Assembly: GCF_014650995.1 (NCBI RefSeq)
Contig: NZ_BMWA01000045.1
Span: 1 to 43,850 of the forward strand
Reading direction: 5' to 3'
Source of the DNA: Streptomyces viridiviolaceus
Lineage (GTDB): Bacteria; Actinomycetota; Actinomycetes; Streptomycetales; Streptomycetaceae
DNA: 43,850 nucleotides
The notes below the pieces were generated by a model that did not search any database, was not told where the DNA came from, and saw only the letters and a program-made list of their open reading frames with translations. Shown here in pieces: positions 1 through 8,416 of the stretch. Both the position numbers and the translations under genes were made by a program. The stretch's first letter is position 1, and each line of letters opens with the position of its first letter.

Positions 1-112
1 ATCGCTTTCCCACAGGCTCCAGCAGAGCTCCAAGCAGCGGCGGCTTGACGCTTATCCGCGTGGGATGTCTTGTCGGCCAGGACGACCTCGGGCCTGGTAC
101 CTGGCCATCAGC
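1..112 (-). pseudogene. Possible IS5-type transposase scrap
   Basis: Read on the minus strand, this edge carries short stretches that resemble the middle of Streptomyces IS5-family transposases: a piece reading TALMARYQARGRP in one frame and RPEVVLADK in the next, where intact relatives have a proline/arginine-rich stretch followed by a VLADK motif. The two pieces need a frameshift to join, and there is no start or complete catalytic domain. The match is short, so this is only a suggestion. It sits just downstream of the protease gene on the same strand, and more of it may lie outside the window. Confidence 0.3.
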
Positions 113-218
113 GCGGTGAACACCCGGGTGACTCCACTCCGCGAGGCGCCCGACCGGGCCCCGCAGTTGCCGCCGGGCGCCGCAGGGGTTGCGGTGCGAC
201 GCCCGGCGACCGCCGGGA

Positions 219-1034
219 TCAGGAGTTGCGCCTGATGGTCTGCCGGATCCAGCCCGCGTACGCGGGCGCGCTGGTGTAGAGGCCCGGCCCCGCCGAGCAC
301 GGGACACCGGGGGTGCCCGGACCCGAGGTCACTCCGATGAGCTCCCACCGCCCGTGTCGGCCCTTCTGGAGCTGCGGCCCGCCGGAGTCCCCGAAGCACG
401 CCATGGCCGCGGGCACGCGGCTGATCGTGCACAGCCGGGTCCGGTCGGCGTATCCGGGGGCGCATTCGGTCTCGGCGCCCCGGCGCGTCTGGAGCTCCCG
501 CAGCCGCTCCGGGAACTTCAGTTCGGTGTCGGAGGTGGTGCCGAATCCCAGGATCCGGGTCGGGGTGCCGGGCCGTCCGGCCCGTTCCGCGATCCTGACG
601 GGCTTCTCGGAGACGGGGCGGTCCAGACGGACCAGGGCGAGGTCGTCCCTGTTGGCGGCCTTCCCGTCACCGTTCACGTAGCCGGGGTGGACGAAGGTCC
701 GCTCGATGGCCCGGACGGTCCCCCCGGACTTCCGGTCCGTGCTGCCGATCCGGACGAGGCCGTCCAGCTGAAGCCCGTCCCCCTGCAGGCAGTGGGCCGC
801 CGTCAGTACCCACTGCGGATCGATCAGCGAGGCTCCGCAGTTGCCGTCGTACAGCCCCTGCTCGGGCGCCGACTCCGGGATCACCGCCATGAACGGGTAG
901 TGCTCCGTCGGCTCGGTCCCGTTGACGATGGCTCCGGCGCTGCCGGCCATCAGCGTGGCGCACGTTGCCACCGCGAGTGTGCCGACCGCGGCCGTGCGGG
1001 CCGCCCGGCGGCGGACCGACTTCATGCTGAACAT
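219..1034 (-). CDS. Secreted trypsin-like serine protease (S1 family)
   Basis: Predicted extracellular serine endopeptidase of 271 residues. The N-terminus has an Arg-rich n-region (KSVRRRAARTA), a hydrophobic core and a cleavage-like AGA just before IVNG, the usual mature N-terminus of S1 proteases, so there is little or no propeptide. The catalytic triad is visible: His81 in LTAAHC, Asp131 in RDDLALVRL and Ser217 in GDSGGP. The ATG at 1034 is chosen because a purine-rich AAGGAAGGG lies about 9 nt upstream and the signal peptide begins there; an in-frame ATG three codons later (1025) is possible. Longer in-frame extensions upstream have no signal-peptide character. It appears monocistronic. 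Substrate specificity cannot be read from the sequence. Confidence 0.92.
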   Translation of the reverse strand: MFSMKSVRRRAARTAAVGTLAVATCATLMAGSAGAIVNGTEPTEHYPFMAVIPESAPEQGLYDGNCGASLIDPQWVLTAAHCLQGDGLQLDGLVRIGSTDRKSGGTVRAIERTFVHPGYVNGDGKAANRDDLALVRLDRPVSEKPVRIAERAGRPGTPTRILGFGTTSDTELKFPERLRELQTRRGAETECAPGYADRTRLCTISRVPAAMACFGDSGGPQLQKGRHGRWELIGVTSGPGTPGVPCSAGPGLYTSAPAYAGWIRQTIRRNS

Positions 1035-1259
1035 CCAGGGGTTCCCTTCCTTCGTACATCTGAATGTTCCAACCCTGTTCGTCCCGAGGCCGGCCGGACC
1101 ATCCGGCCGGCACCCGGAGACGGTGGGGACATTCCCCCGCCGGTTGCGGGGGACGACCCCCGGAGCAGGACGGTGGGAGGCCTCAGCGCGGTCCGCGCCG
1201 CAGCGCATGAAGATCACTGCATCGGCTCGGGAAGCCGCCGCATACGAGGAGTGATCACC

Positions 1260-1615
1260 ATGCACGGGTACAGGAAGTCGATCGGCCGGCGAGAACTGCT
1301 CGCGCTCACGGCGCGCTCACCGCCACGGCGGTGGCCGCCCCGGTGGCTTCCGCGACCCCGTCCCCACCCTTCGTACCCGGCGCACCCCCCGCGTCCCCCG
1401 CGTCCCCCGCGTCCCCCGCAGGCGTCGTACGCTCCCTGGAGCGGGCCGCGAACCCGCTGTGCCGCACGGATCCCGGCGGTTCGACGGCGGACCTGCGGGC
1501 GCTGGGCGCCATGGTCGGAGGCGCGAAAGTGGTGGGCCTCGGCGAGGCCACGCACGGTTCGCACGAGTTCTTCGCCATGAAGCACCGCGTCTTCCAGTAC
1601 CTCGTCGACAGTGGG
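1260..1615 (+). pseudogene. Erythromycin-esterase-family gene, frameshifted and truncated
   Basis: The ATG at 1260 follows GAGGAG and opens a signal-like peptide with a twin-arginine look (IGRRELLAL). The frame then breaks around 1305-1320, where GCGCTCAC occurs twice. The next frame continues the signal (LTATAVAAPVASA), passes a Pro/Ala/Ser linker and enters the start of an erythromycin-esterase-like domain (VVGLGEATHGSHEFF, then MKHRVFQYLV). The G-E-A-T-H-G-S motif carries the family's active-site residues. Sequence stops matching near 1612, where an antisense transposase relic begins. Full-length relatives have about 400 residues, so most of the domain is missing. The gene is dead unless the frame break is a sequencing error, and even then it is truncated. 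Confidence 0.75.
1391..1417 (+). repeat. Three 9-bp tandem repeats in linker
   Basis: Three perfect copies of GCGTCCCCC, preceded by a degenerate copy at 1382-1390. In the frame of the esterase remnant they encode a Pro-Ala-Ser linker between signal peptide and domain. Such repeats expand or contract by slippage without changing frame. Confidence 0.85.
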
Positions 1616-1992
1616 CGGAAGCGGCCGTCCGCGCTCAGGTGGGGCTTGCTGGTGGACCCGCCCCGCGAGCGGCCCAGGCCCTCGCCTCCCGCACCACCTC
1701 CACCAGGCGGGCGACGAGACCCTGCCACGGCGTCTCGTCCTGACGTCCGATCCGTTTGGTCCCTTTTGACCCCTGGGTCGGGGCCGGGGCTGTGGCGTTC
1801 GCAGACGGTCTGCCACGGCTCGAAACATCCAGGCAGATCACATCGCTGCACCCCGGCCCGCACCCGGTGCAGAATCCCGTCGATCACCTGCCGGTGATCC
1901 CGCCACCTGCCACAACGCCCGTTGCTGACCGGCAGGACCGGCCGAAGCCGTTCCCACTCGGCATCACCCAGATCACCCCGCCCCATGCCCAC
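1606..1992 (-). pseudogene. IS5-family transposase relic
   Basis: The minus strand starts with an N-terminal transposase region typical of Streptomyces IS5 elements: GDAEWERLRPVLP, then RWRDHRQVIDGILHRVRAG and a FEPWQTVCERH-like stretch (1992 to about 1792). After an unmatched or shifted segment of about 100 bp, the motif LGRSRGGSTSKPHLSADGR follows (1686-1606), which in intact relatives lies near the middle of the protein. The DDE catalytic core and C-terminus are absent, and the sequence passes directly into the broken erythromycin-esterase gene. This is an internally damaged, 3'-truncated relic with no recognisable intact ends. Confidence 0.75.
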
Positions 1993-2143
1993 AGGAACGA
2001 CTCGGGCACGGAGTAGTCACATGATCGGCCGGACAGTCCCAGACATTCAGCCCGGGGAGACGAACCCGGACTCGTACGCCGCGATCATCGCCTGGGCGCG
2101 GTCCCGCGGGAGATGGACGCTGCCGTACGACTCCGCCGCGGCG

Positions 2144-2149
2144 TATCCT
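2144..2149 (+). promoter_or_regulatory. -10 element of a leaderless AraC-type gene
   Basis: TATCCT ends 6 nt before the GTG at 2156, so transcription would begin at or next to the start codon. No Shine-Dalgarno sequence precedes the GTG. A good -35 match is not visible; TGCCGT lies at the expected distance. Confidence 0.5.
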
Positions 2150-2155
2150 GCGCCC

Positions 2156-2866
2156 GTGGAACTGCGCTTCGAGACGCGCCGGTCCGACTCGCCGTGGGTC
2201 GACACCGTGTGGACCTGCACCAGCGAGCAGGTCACCGCGATGACGTCCGTCGCAGGGGTGCGCTGGGGCCTGGTGTTCTGGGAGCAGGACGGCCGGGCGT
2301 ACGCGGCCATCACTGGTCCCGAGACCCGGACCGGCACGGCGCCGGTGCCTGAGGGCGCGACCTTCACAGGCATCGAGTTCGCCGTGGGCACCTCGTTGCG
2401 GGCCGTGCCCACGCCGATGCTGGTCGACGGCGGTGTCGAGCTCCCCGACACCACGCGCCGGACGTTCCGGCTGGACGGCGCGCGCTGGGAGACGCCCGGC
2501 CCCGACGACGCCGAGGCCCTGGTCGAGCGTCTCGTCCGGGCCGGGACGGTGGCCCGTGACCCGCTCGTCGCCGAGGTGCTGCGGGGGCACCGCCCGGACG
2601 TCTCGGGACGCACGGTCGAACGCCGGTTCCGCGCCGCGACCGGGCTGACGCGGGGCGCCGTCCGGCAGATCGAGCGGGCGTGCACGGCGGCGGAGCTGCT
2701 GGCGGCCGGCGACCCGGCCGCCGACGTCGTCACCAAGCTCGACTACTTCGACGAGCCGCACCTGGCCCGGGCACTACGCTCCTACGTCGGGCGCACTGCC
2801 AGGCAGCTGCGTGAGGGCACCGGCGGCGCGATCGCCCTCGACCTGAATCAGCGCTTGACGTCGTAG
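2156..2866 (+). CDS. AraC-type transcriptional regulator
   Basis: Predicted DNA-binding regulator of 236 residues. The N-terminal two thirds looks like a small sensory domain seen in some actinobacterial AraC proteins (FETRRSDSPWVDTVW; VRWGLVFWEQDGRAY). The C-terminal region is a compact AraC helix-turn-helix domain with SGRTVERRFRAATGLT, and a second half containing KLDYFDEPHLARALRSYVG. The GTG at 2156 is preferred over upstream in-frame ATGs because a TATCCT -10 lies just before it and the conserved fold begins there. Its stop overlaps the 3' end of the convergent reductase gene by 19 bp. Such regulators are commonly paired with dihydrofolate-reductase-like proteins, so it may control the neighbour (inference). 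Confidence 0.75.
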   Translation: MELRFETRRSDSPWVDTVWTCTSEQVTAMTSVAGVRWGLVFWEQDGRAYAAITGPETRTGTAPVPEGATFTGIEFAVGTSLRAVPTPMLVDGGVELPDTTRRTFRLDGARWETPGPDDAEALVERLVRAGTVARDPLVAEVLRGHRPDVSGRTVERRFRAATGLTRGAVRQIERACTAAELLAAGDPAADVVTKLDYFDEPHLARALRSYVGRTARQLREGTGGAIALDLNQRLTS

Positions 2867-3426
2867 ACCACCTTGAGGATCCCGTTCGAGTAGCTCTCCG
2901 ACTCCCGCAGCGTCAGCATCTGCTTGTCGCGGTCGGCCCGGCCGAACAGGCTTTTGCCGGCACCGAGCAGCACTGGGAAGACGAGCAGGTTGTACTGGTC
3001 GATGAGGCCCGCGTCCGACAGCCGCCGGGCCAGCTCCGCGCTCCCGTGGATGAAGATAGCGCCGCCCTCGCCCTCCTTGAGCGCGGCGACGTCCTGCGTC
3101 GAGCGCAGGATGGTCGTCGGCCCCCACCCGTCGACGAGGGCGTCGTCGGACAGCGTGGTCGACACCACGTACTTGGGCAACTCCTTGTATGCGGCATGGT
3201 CCTGCGAGCCGGGCCAGACCGGCGCGAACGCCTCGTAGCTGCGGCGGCCGAACATCAGCGCCGTCGTGTCGGCGAGTTCCTCGCCCTTCAGCGACCATGC
3301 TTCTGGGACGAACTCGAGGTCCTTGACCACCCAGCCGCCGCTGCGGTGCTCCTCCCCCGGTCCGCCGCCGGGCGAGTCCACGATGCCGTCGAGCGACATG
3401 AAACCGGTGTAGACCAGGTTACGCAT
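2848..3426 (-). CDS. Dihydrofolate reductase family protein (RibD C-terminal type)
   Basis: A 192-residue protein with the fold of the RibD C-terminal/dihydrofolate-reductase family, expected to bind NADPH. Landmarks are the N-terminal strand and loop NLVYTGFMSLDGIV, the FGRRSYEAFAPVWP motif, IFIHGSAELARRLSDAGLID and the VFPVLLGAGKSLF segment. Many family members are not true folate enzymes and their substrates are unknown. The ATG at 3426 has a GAGGAGA ribosome site 7 nt upstream. It converges on and slightly overlaps the AraC-type regulator. Length is normal for the family and no damage is visible. Confidence 0.88.
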   Translation of the reverse strand: MRNLVYTGFMSLDGIVDSPGGGPGEEHRSGGWVVKDLEFVPEAWSLKGEELADTTALMFGRRSYEAFAPVWPGSQDHAAYKELPKYVVSTTLSDDALVDGWGPTTILRSTQDVAALKEGEGGAIFIHGSAELARRLSDAGLIDQYNLLVFPVLLGAGKSLFGRADRDKQMLTLRESESYSNGILKVVYDVKR

Positions 3427-3714
3427 AATGCTGTCTCCTCATGCTCGGGCGAGCTGCTGGGTCCACGCTAGATCGGCGGCCGCGGGGCTGTCTTGGACGA
3501 AAACGACAGCGGGTTCACAACGCGCACCGGAGCACCGCCGCGACCGGCCGGCCCTCGGGGACGTCCTTCTTCACATCTCAGTGGCTGAGCAGCGTCGGAC
3601 CCGTCTCCGGGTCGTCGGGTCATTGACCGCCATCGGCGCATCCCCGGCTGGCGCGGCGGTGCGGGTGCGGGCAGCGTGGATTGCGCAGGCGCACGAGTGC
3701 AGAGTGAGGTGGCA

Positions 3715-4164
3715 ATGGAATCCTCCGAGAGGCCACGGGTGGTCGTCGGTGTGGACGGATCCCCTTCGTCGTACGCGGCATTGCGGTGGGCGGACCGCTA
3801 CGCGCGTACCACCGGTTGTGCCGTGGAAGCGATCCACGTCTGGGACACGCCGTCCTCCCGCGGCTGGAGCGGACCGGCGATCGATCCCGACTTCGACCTG
3901 CAGCAGGCCCGGGAACGTTTCGCGGAAGAGCTGGGCGCCGTCTTCCCTGGCGAGCGCCCTCCCGGACTGACGGAGCACCTCGTCGAGGGCGACCCGTCGG
4001 AGGTGCTGATCCGGGCGTCGGAGGGGGCCGAGCTCCTCGTCGTGGGCCGCCGGGGCCGGGGCGGCTTCGCCCGGGCCATGCTGGGATCGGTCAGCCAGCG
4101 CTGCGCCCAGCACGCGGCGTGCCCAGTGGTAGTGGTGGGTCAGGAGCAGGATCGCGTCCATTGA
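3715..4164 (+). CDS. Universal stress protein (UspA family)
   Basis: Single-domain universal stress protein of 149 residues, probably cytoplasmic and dimeric. It begins with the typical strand VVVGVDGSPSSYAALRWA and ends with the ATP-binding signature G-x2-G-x9-G-S (VVGRRGRGGFARAMLGS) followed by CPVVVV. These residues place it in the ATP-binding class. The ATG at 3715 is chosen for the GAGGT 5 nt upstream; an extended reading upstream lacks family similarity. In actinomycetes such genes are often induced by hypoxia or stationary phase, but no regulatory site is evident here. The 288-bp stretch between it and the divergent reductase gene holds no recognised gene. Confidence 0.9.
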   Translation: MESSERPRVVVGVDGSPSSYAALRWADRYARTTGCAVEAIHVWDTPSSRGWSGPAIDPDFDLQQARERFAEELGAVFPGERPPGLTEHLVEGDPSEVLIRASEGAELLVVGRRGRGGFARAMLGSVSQRCAQHAACPVVVVGQEQDRVH

Positions 4165-4768
4165 CCCAGGGCACCGGACACCCGTCTGCCGGCTCACGAG
4201 GTGGAAGACGGAACAGAGCGAGGAGATGGCAGCTCAGGATGCCGTGTCAGGGCGTTGCCCGTGATCGGCGACCTGCTGAACACAAAGATCCACCTTGCTG
4301 CCGACGACCGCTGTCGGACGCCGGCCTTCGTTCCGCCATCCCGCCAGGGCCGCTGGCCGGGAGTAGGCCACCACTTGCTCTCAGGGCTGCAAGTGCGGGT
4401 CAGCGGCGTCAGGGCCGGTGCCCCCGGCCCGTTCTCTGAGGTTGTGCGTCCTCCAGGCACGGCACCGGGTGGAGTGTTCGGCGTGATCGGGCCCGGCCCT
4501 TCGGGCGCGGGGATCAACGACCGTACGACACGGGGAGATATGGGCCATCGGCCACGGCGACCACGTTGGCCGGAGAAATGAGGAGCCCGGATTGTCAGTC
4601 CTCCCGGCTATGGTGCCGTCCACCAGTGATCACCACCAACCGTCCGGCCCGCCTCTGAGGGACAACCGATGAGTTCCTTCGCTCTTGTAGCCACTTCCCC
4701 GGCTCGCCTCGTCTGCAGGATGAGGTCGTCTCGTGAGCGGGTCCCGGACACCGTCGAAGAGGAATCAC
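4165..4768. other. 604-bp gap with an IS5 relic
   Basis: No intact gene is supported here. The only recognisable content is the plus-strand IS5-like scrap at about 4264-4400. The open frame running through 4201-4581 has no ribosome site and mixes that scrap with unrelated sequence, so it is not called. The stretch at 4600-4768 holds only the ribosome site (GAAGAGGAA) of the downstream ankyrin gene. Confidence 0.6.
4264..4400 (+). pseudogene. IS5-type transposase scrap
   Basis: The frame reads NTKIHLAADDRCRTPAFV followed by a degenerate PSRQGRWPG. This matches the TKIHLAAD-x-RCRPLxFVLTPGQxGD block in the middle of IS5-family transposases. Both flanks of the block are missing and no catalytic core remains, so this is a short internal relic. 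Confidence 0.65.
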
Positions 4769-5800
4769 ATGTCTGATGCGTGGGGCATGACTCCCCTCAA
4801 CTGGCGTGATCCGGCCGAGGTGCGTCGTCGGCTGGTCGCAGGCGCCGATCCGAACGCGCGGTTGTTCGCACTCCGTGTGACGCCGCTGCATGAGGCCGTC
4901 ACCGCGGAGGCGCCGGGTGACGTCGTCGACGTCCTGGTCGCGCACGGGGCCGACGTCGACGCGGCGGACGCAGAGGGGGCGACGCCTCTGTGGGAAGCCG
5001 TGCGCTGGGGCAACCGGAGCGCTGCCGAAGCCCTGCTGCGGGCGGGGGCCGATCCGTGGCTTCCTGCCATTGCGGGGCGGTCTCCTGGCCACCTGGGCCT
5101 CGACGGGCCGCTCACTGACCTGTTCGCCGGTCTGCCTGGAGCGCCGTCGATCAGTGTGAGGGAACGGGACCAGCAGACTCGGGCGGACGCGTTGATCGCC
5201 TCCTATGAGTGGGCGGGATACTGGGCCGGACTCGACCTGGCGTTCGTCGCAGACGTCGACGAGGACGAGCTGATCAGGCGACTCGGTGGGGAACCGGCGC
5301 GGTGCCCGCTCACGGACAGCCCCTTCATGGCGATGGTCGAGGATTCACACGCCGACTGGGCCGACGACGAGGACGACGGCGAGCCTGAGCACTCGCCGAC
5401 GGACTTCGATTTCGAGGCGTGGGTGGCACAGCGCGACGGCGGTGCGGTGCTGATCGGCGCCGCGGCGTCGTCCGACTCCCTCTGCGCCCGGATGTCGGCG
5501 GGCACCCGATTGGCCACCGTGTTCTTCAACCCGAAGGGCTCCTGCTATGTGTACTGCTGGGCCGACGGCCGTACAGTGCGGCAGTCCGAGCCCGCCGGCT
5601 ACCCCGCGGACCCCTGGCCCGAGGAATGGCTGCACCGATTCGGCCACCACGCACACGCCTCGTCCCACGAGGCACGGGCCCTCGCCTTCATGACCGCCTA
5701 CACGGGGGTGCGCATCGACGAACAGTGGCTCATCCGTGCCCCCAAGCGTGGAGTTCCCCGCTCCAGAACGCAGGACCGCCCTCAGCAGCCCCCGAACTGA
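4769..5800 (+). CDS. Ankyrin-repeat protein with DUF6461-like C-terminal part
   Basis: A 343-residue protein that looks cytoplasmic, with no signal or membrane segment. Residues about 30-100 form at least two ankyrin repeats (TPLHEAVTAE...LVAHGADVDAAD; TPLWEAVRWGN...LLRAGADPW). From about residue 145 a second region begins with YEWAGYWAGLDLAFVADVDEDELIRRLGG, which resembles the actinobacterial DUF6461 family; an acidic patch (DDEDDGEPE) follows. Its role is unknown; ankyrin repeats suggest protein binding. The ATG at 4769 has GAAGAGGAA about 5 nt upstream. It converges with the ArsR-type gene. Confidence 0.8.
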   Translation: MSDAWGMTPLNWRDPAEVRRRLVAGADPNARLFALRVTPLHEAVTAEAPGDVVDVLVAHGADVDAADAEGATPLWEAVRWGNRSAAEALLRAGADPWLPAIAGRSPGHLGLDGPLTDLFAGLPGAPSISVRERDQQTRADALIASYEWAGYWAGLDLAFVADVDEDELIRRLGGEPARCPLTDSPFMAMVEDSHADWADDEDDGEPEHSPTDFDFEAWVAQRDGGAVLIGAAASSDSLCARMSAGTRLATVFFNPKGSCYVYCWADGRTVRQSEPAGYPADPWPEEWLHRFGHHAHASSHEARALAFMTAYTGVRIDEQWLIRAPKRGVPRSRTQDRPQQPPN

Positions 5801-5909
5801 TCCACCTGCAGTCCGGTGAAACGCCTCCGCCCCCACCCGCTCAGCCATCAACACCCCGACCAATACAGGGTAGGTTCCCTGTTCACGGCCTTCTGCAACG
5901 CCCTTTGAA

Positions 5910-5937
5910 GACAGGCGGGTGATCCCGGGAGCCTGTC
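5910..5937. terminator. Hairpin between convergent genes
   Basis: Perfect 7-bp arms GACAGGC and GCCTGTC enclose a 14-nt loop that itself contains a short GGG/CCC pairing. It lies 10 bp before the stop of the minus-strand ArsR-type gene and 110 bp after the ankyrin stop. It is a plausible U-less actinomycete terminator, but the stem is short. Confidence 0.4.
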
Positions 5938-5946
5938 CCGCCCCAC

Positions 5947-6945
5947 CTACCGGCCTTTTGTCAGTCGGGATCCTTCGGAGGTGCGGCGGTAGAGCACTGA
6001 TCGGCCGGATCGGGTGCGGGCGACGAGGCCGGTCCGCTGCAGTACGCCGAGGTGGTACGAGACCGTGGCGGGGCTGAGGAAGTGACGTGCGGCCAGCTGC
6101 GTGGTGGAGGCCGGTTGCGTGAGCGCGGCGAGCAGTCCGGCGCGGGTGGGGCCGAGTAGCTGGGCCATCTCGGTGGAGGGGGCCGTTGGAGCGATGGTGC
6201 CGGCCATGGCCTTGTCGCGCACGGGATGGACGAGCATGGGGGGCCGGCCTCCGTCGCGTGTGGGGTCCACGGCCACGGCCGGCCGGGGTGCGATGAGTGA
6301 CGGCACGACGACCACCAGGGGCACCGACAGCGCGATCCGGAACTGGCTCTCGACGCGCAGGGTGCCCTCAGCCCACCGGATGCCGGGATGCAGGGAGTTG
6401 AAAAGCCTGGCCGCTCCCTGCCGGGCCAGTACGCCGGCGCATCGGTCGACCTCCGCGTCGAGTGTGGTCTTGGCGGCCTCCCAGTGCGGGGCGAAGGCCA
6501 GCGCCCAGTAGCGGCGTAGCTCGTCCGCGGCTTGCCGGGCCACGTGTGCACCACCTCGTGCCATGGCCCGCTGCACGCCGGTCGACAGTTCGGAACCGGC
6601 GAGGCCGTTACGCGGCCGCCCGTTGCGTAACGCCTCAAGCTCGCTCAGCACACGCTCGGGCGGTGTGCGCCGGACCCGCTCCAGCTCCTCCTCGACGGTG
6701 GGCGAGGGCCCGGTGGGGTGCGGACTGAGGAAGTCGGGCACATACCCTGCCCCGTCCAGGGCGAGTTCGGACAGCAGCGGCAGCCGGGCCCGGCGCAGCA
6801 CGCGCCGTGCCCGGGCGACCCAAGGGTCGGCATCAGGGGCCGGTTGCAGACCCCAGGACAACAGCGTCGCGACGACCTCGTGCAACGGCGAGACGGCGAA
6901 GCGGGACCGGGCGAGTCCGACGGCGTCCACGGTGAGCTCGATCAT
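5947..6945 (-). CDS. DUF5937/ArsR-type transcriptional regulator
   Basis: A 332-residue regulator. The N-terminal part (MIELTVDAVGLARSRFAVSP, LHEVVATLL) matches the actinobacterial DUF5937 domain that usually precedes a C-terminal ArsR-like winged helix. That helix is visible at about residues 255-325: LGPTRAGLLAALTQPASTT, LAARHFLSPATVSYHLGVLQ and RSGRSVLYRRT. No metal-binding Cys motif is present, so metal sensing is not indicated. The ATG at 6945 has GGGAGGGGC just upstream; further upstream the frame loses family character. No target operon is obvious: the next gene, divergent, is a small secreted protein. Confidence 0.82.
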   Translation of the reverse strand: MIELTVDAVGLARSRFAVSPLHEVVATLLSWGLQPAPDADPWVARARRVLRRARLPLLSELALDGAGYVPDFLSPHPTGPSPTVEEELERVRRTPPERVLSELEALRNGRPRNGLAGSELSTGVQRAMARGGAHVARQAADELRRYWALAFAPHWEAAKTTLDAEVDRCAGVLARQGAARLFNSLHPGIRWAEGTLRVESQFRIALSVPLVVVVPSLIAPRPAVAVDPTRDGGRPPMLVHPVRDKAMAGTIAPTAPSTEMAQLLGPTRAGLLAALTQPASTTQLAARHFLSPATVSYHLGVLQRTGLVARTRSGRSVLYRRTSEGSRLTKGR

Positions 6946-7142
6946 GCCCCTCCCACTGTCCGGACGCGCGGTCCCGCGACGACAACCCTTCGAACCTGAT
7001 CGAATCGTGGCACAAAACGTCGCGGCGGCGCGCCTGATCGGCGCAGGCTGATGGCCCACAGTTTGGTGACCGATGGAGCCGCCTATGGCGACACGGGACC
7101 AACGGGAAAGCCGGCTCACTGCCGCATGTGAGAAAGGGAGAA

Positions 7143-7529
7143 ATGAAGTTGCGCAAACACTTGACCGTAGGCCTGCTCTCCGCTGCGTTCATCGGCAGCA
7201 CTCTCGTGGTCGCGCCGACCACACAAGCCGCAGTCACGTCCTGCTACGGCAGCGCGAAGTCGTACACCAAACCAGCAGATGTCAGGTGGTACCCCAGCAC
7301 AGGCCGACTCACCACGACGAGCAACTGCGCCGACATCAACATCAAGCCCAACCAGTCCGCCTATGTGGAGGTGTGCTTCTACCCGACGTCAGGGGGCAGC
7401 ACGTGCAACTCCTATAAGTACGCACCGGCAGGTCAGTGGACCGTGGTGGCCACCGACGTAAGAGACGGCACCCGATTCCAGTTCCACTTCGCCTCGGGCG
7501 CGTACAACTCTGGCATTTGGGCCGGCTAA
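7143..7529 (+). CDS. Small secreted protein of unknown function
   Basis: A 128-residue exported protein. Residues 1-30 form a clear Sec signal (KLRKHLTVGLLSAAFIGSTLVVAP, then TTQAA before cleavage). The mature part of about 98 residues has four cysteines (CYGSAKSY, NCADINIK, VCFYP, TCNSYKY), so two disulfides are possible. It is rich in Thr, Ser and Tyr, like beta-sheet secreted proteins of Streptomyces. I do not recognise a catalytic motif. The ATG at 7143 is supported by GAAAGGGAGAA directly upstream; an in-frame GTG at 7128 would sit on top of that site. The gene is intact and is followed directly by IS relics. Confidence 0.8.
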   Translation: MKLRKHLTVGLLSAAFIGSTLVVAPTTQAAVTSCYGSAKSYTKPADVRWYPSTGRLTTTSNCADINIKPNQSAYVEVCFYPTSGGSTCNSYKYAPAGQWTVVATDVRDGTRFQFHFASGAYNSGIWAG

Positions 7530-7611
7530 CGGTCCTGTCGACTCAGCAGCAGGCAGCCCCTCAACGGCTGTTTGCGGGACTGAGGCCGAGACCGTCGAGC
7601 CGGCAGAGCCA

Positions 7612-8123
7612 TGGCCGGCGAAGGCGGTGGACGACCGGCTGATCGACGAGCTGGTGTCCCGCGCCCAGGCCGAGAACCTGTAGTTGACCGGCGAGGGCGG
7701 GCTGCTCCAGCAGCTGACCAAGCGGCTGCTGGAGTCCGCGCTGGAGGTCAGGATCACCGAACACCGGCCGGAAAGAACGGCGGCAACAACCGTGACGGCA
7801 CCCGGGCAGGACCGTCCTGACGGACGTCGAGCCGGTAGAGATGTCCGTGCCGCGAGACCGTGATGGATCGTTCGACCCGCAAATCGTCATGAAGCGGCAG
7901 GAGCTTCTGACCGGCGTGGACGAGATGGTCATCTCCCTGTCACAAAGCGCTGACCGCGGGCGAGGTCCAGGCTCACCTGTCGGATGTCTGTGGCGCCGGG
8001 GTCTCCCGCCAGACGATCTCGACGATCACCGACATAGTCATGTACGGCATGGCCGTCTGGCGGAATTCCCCGCTCGACGCGGTGGATCCGGTGTTCATCG
8101 ACGCCATTCACGTGAAGATCCGG
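7612..8123 (+). pseudogene. IS256-family transposase relic, 5' part
   Basis: Pieces of a Streptomyces IS256-type transposase appear in order but in different frames: VDDRLIDELVSRAQAENL, a stop at 7681, LTGEGGLLQQLTKRLLESAL, GKNGGNNRDGTRA, VPRDRDGSFDPQIV, GVDEMVISLS, GVSRQTISTITD and FIDAIHVKIR. At least one stop and several frameshifts make it inactive. The match breaks exactly after HVKIR at 8123 and resumes at 8417 with the expected next motif, so another sequence interrupts it. Confidence 0.85.
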
Positions 8124-8416
8124 GTTCTGTCGCCGATCTTGCGATCCGGACGGTTGAACGGCTCGCACTGGCTGTTAGTGATCACGCGTCGCGTGCTCTC
8201 GCAATGCGCTTTCGGCGCTGTTTCCGCATCTGTCCGCGCTGCTGATCGGGGTGGGTCGAGAGGCAGCCGGACAAGGTAGTGCTCAGGACGCGGGTACGGG
8301 CGACAACCGCGGTCTGCCGGTGCGGCCGGGACTCTCAACGAGTGCACGGCCGGTACGAACGACGGCTGCGTGATGTTGCCGTGGGAAGGCTCGGTGTCGC
8401 TTACAGCACGGTCTTC
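8124..8416 (+). mobile_element. ISL3-like fragment inserted in the IS256 relic
   Basis: This segment interrupts the IS256 relic. Its distal part (about 8276-8398) reads VLRTRVRATTAVCRCG, then DSQRVHGRYERRLRDVAVG, which resembles the N-terminal zinc-finger region of ISL3-family transposases (C-x-C-G...HSRYxRRLxDxxVG). The zinc-finger and DDE parts after this are missing, so only the element's left end is kept. The sequence GGGTTCTGTCGCC at the junction could be a terminal repeat, but no right end is present to compare. Confidence 0.6.

Noticed and set aside
1391..1417. Short tandem repeats as a CRISPR array
   Set aside because: The units are 9 bp, directly adjacent without spacers, and encode a Pro-Ala-Ser linker.
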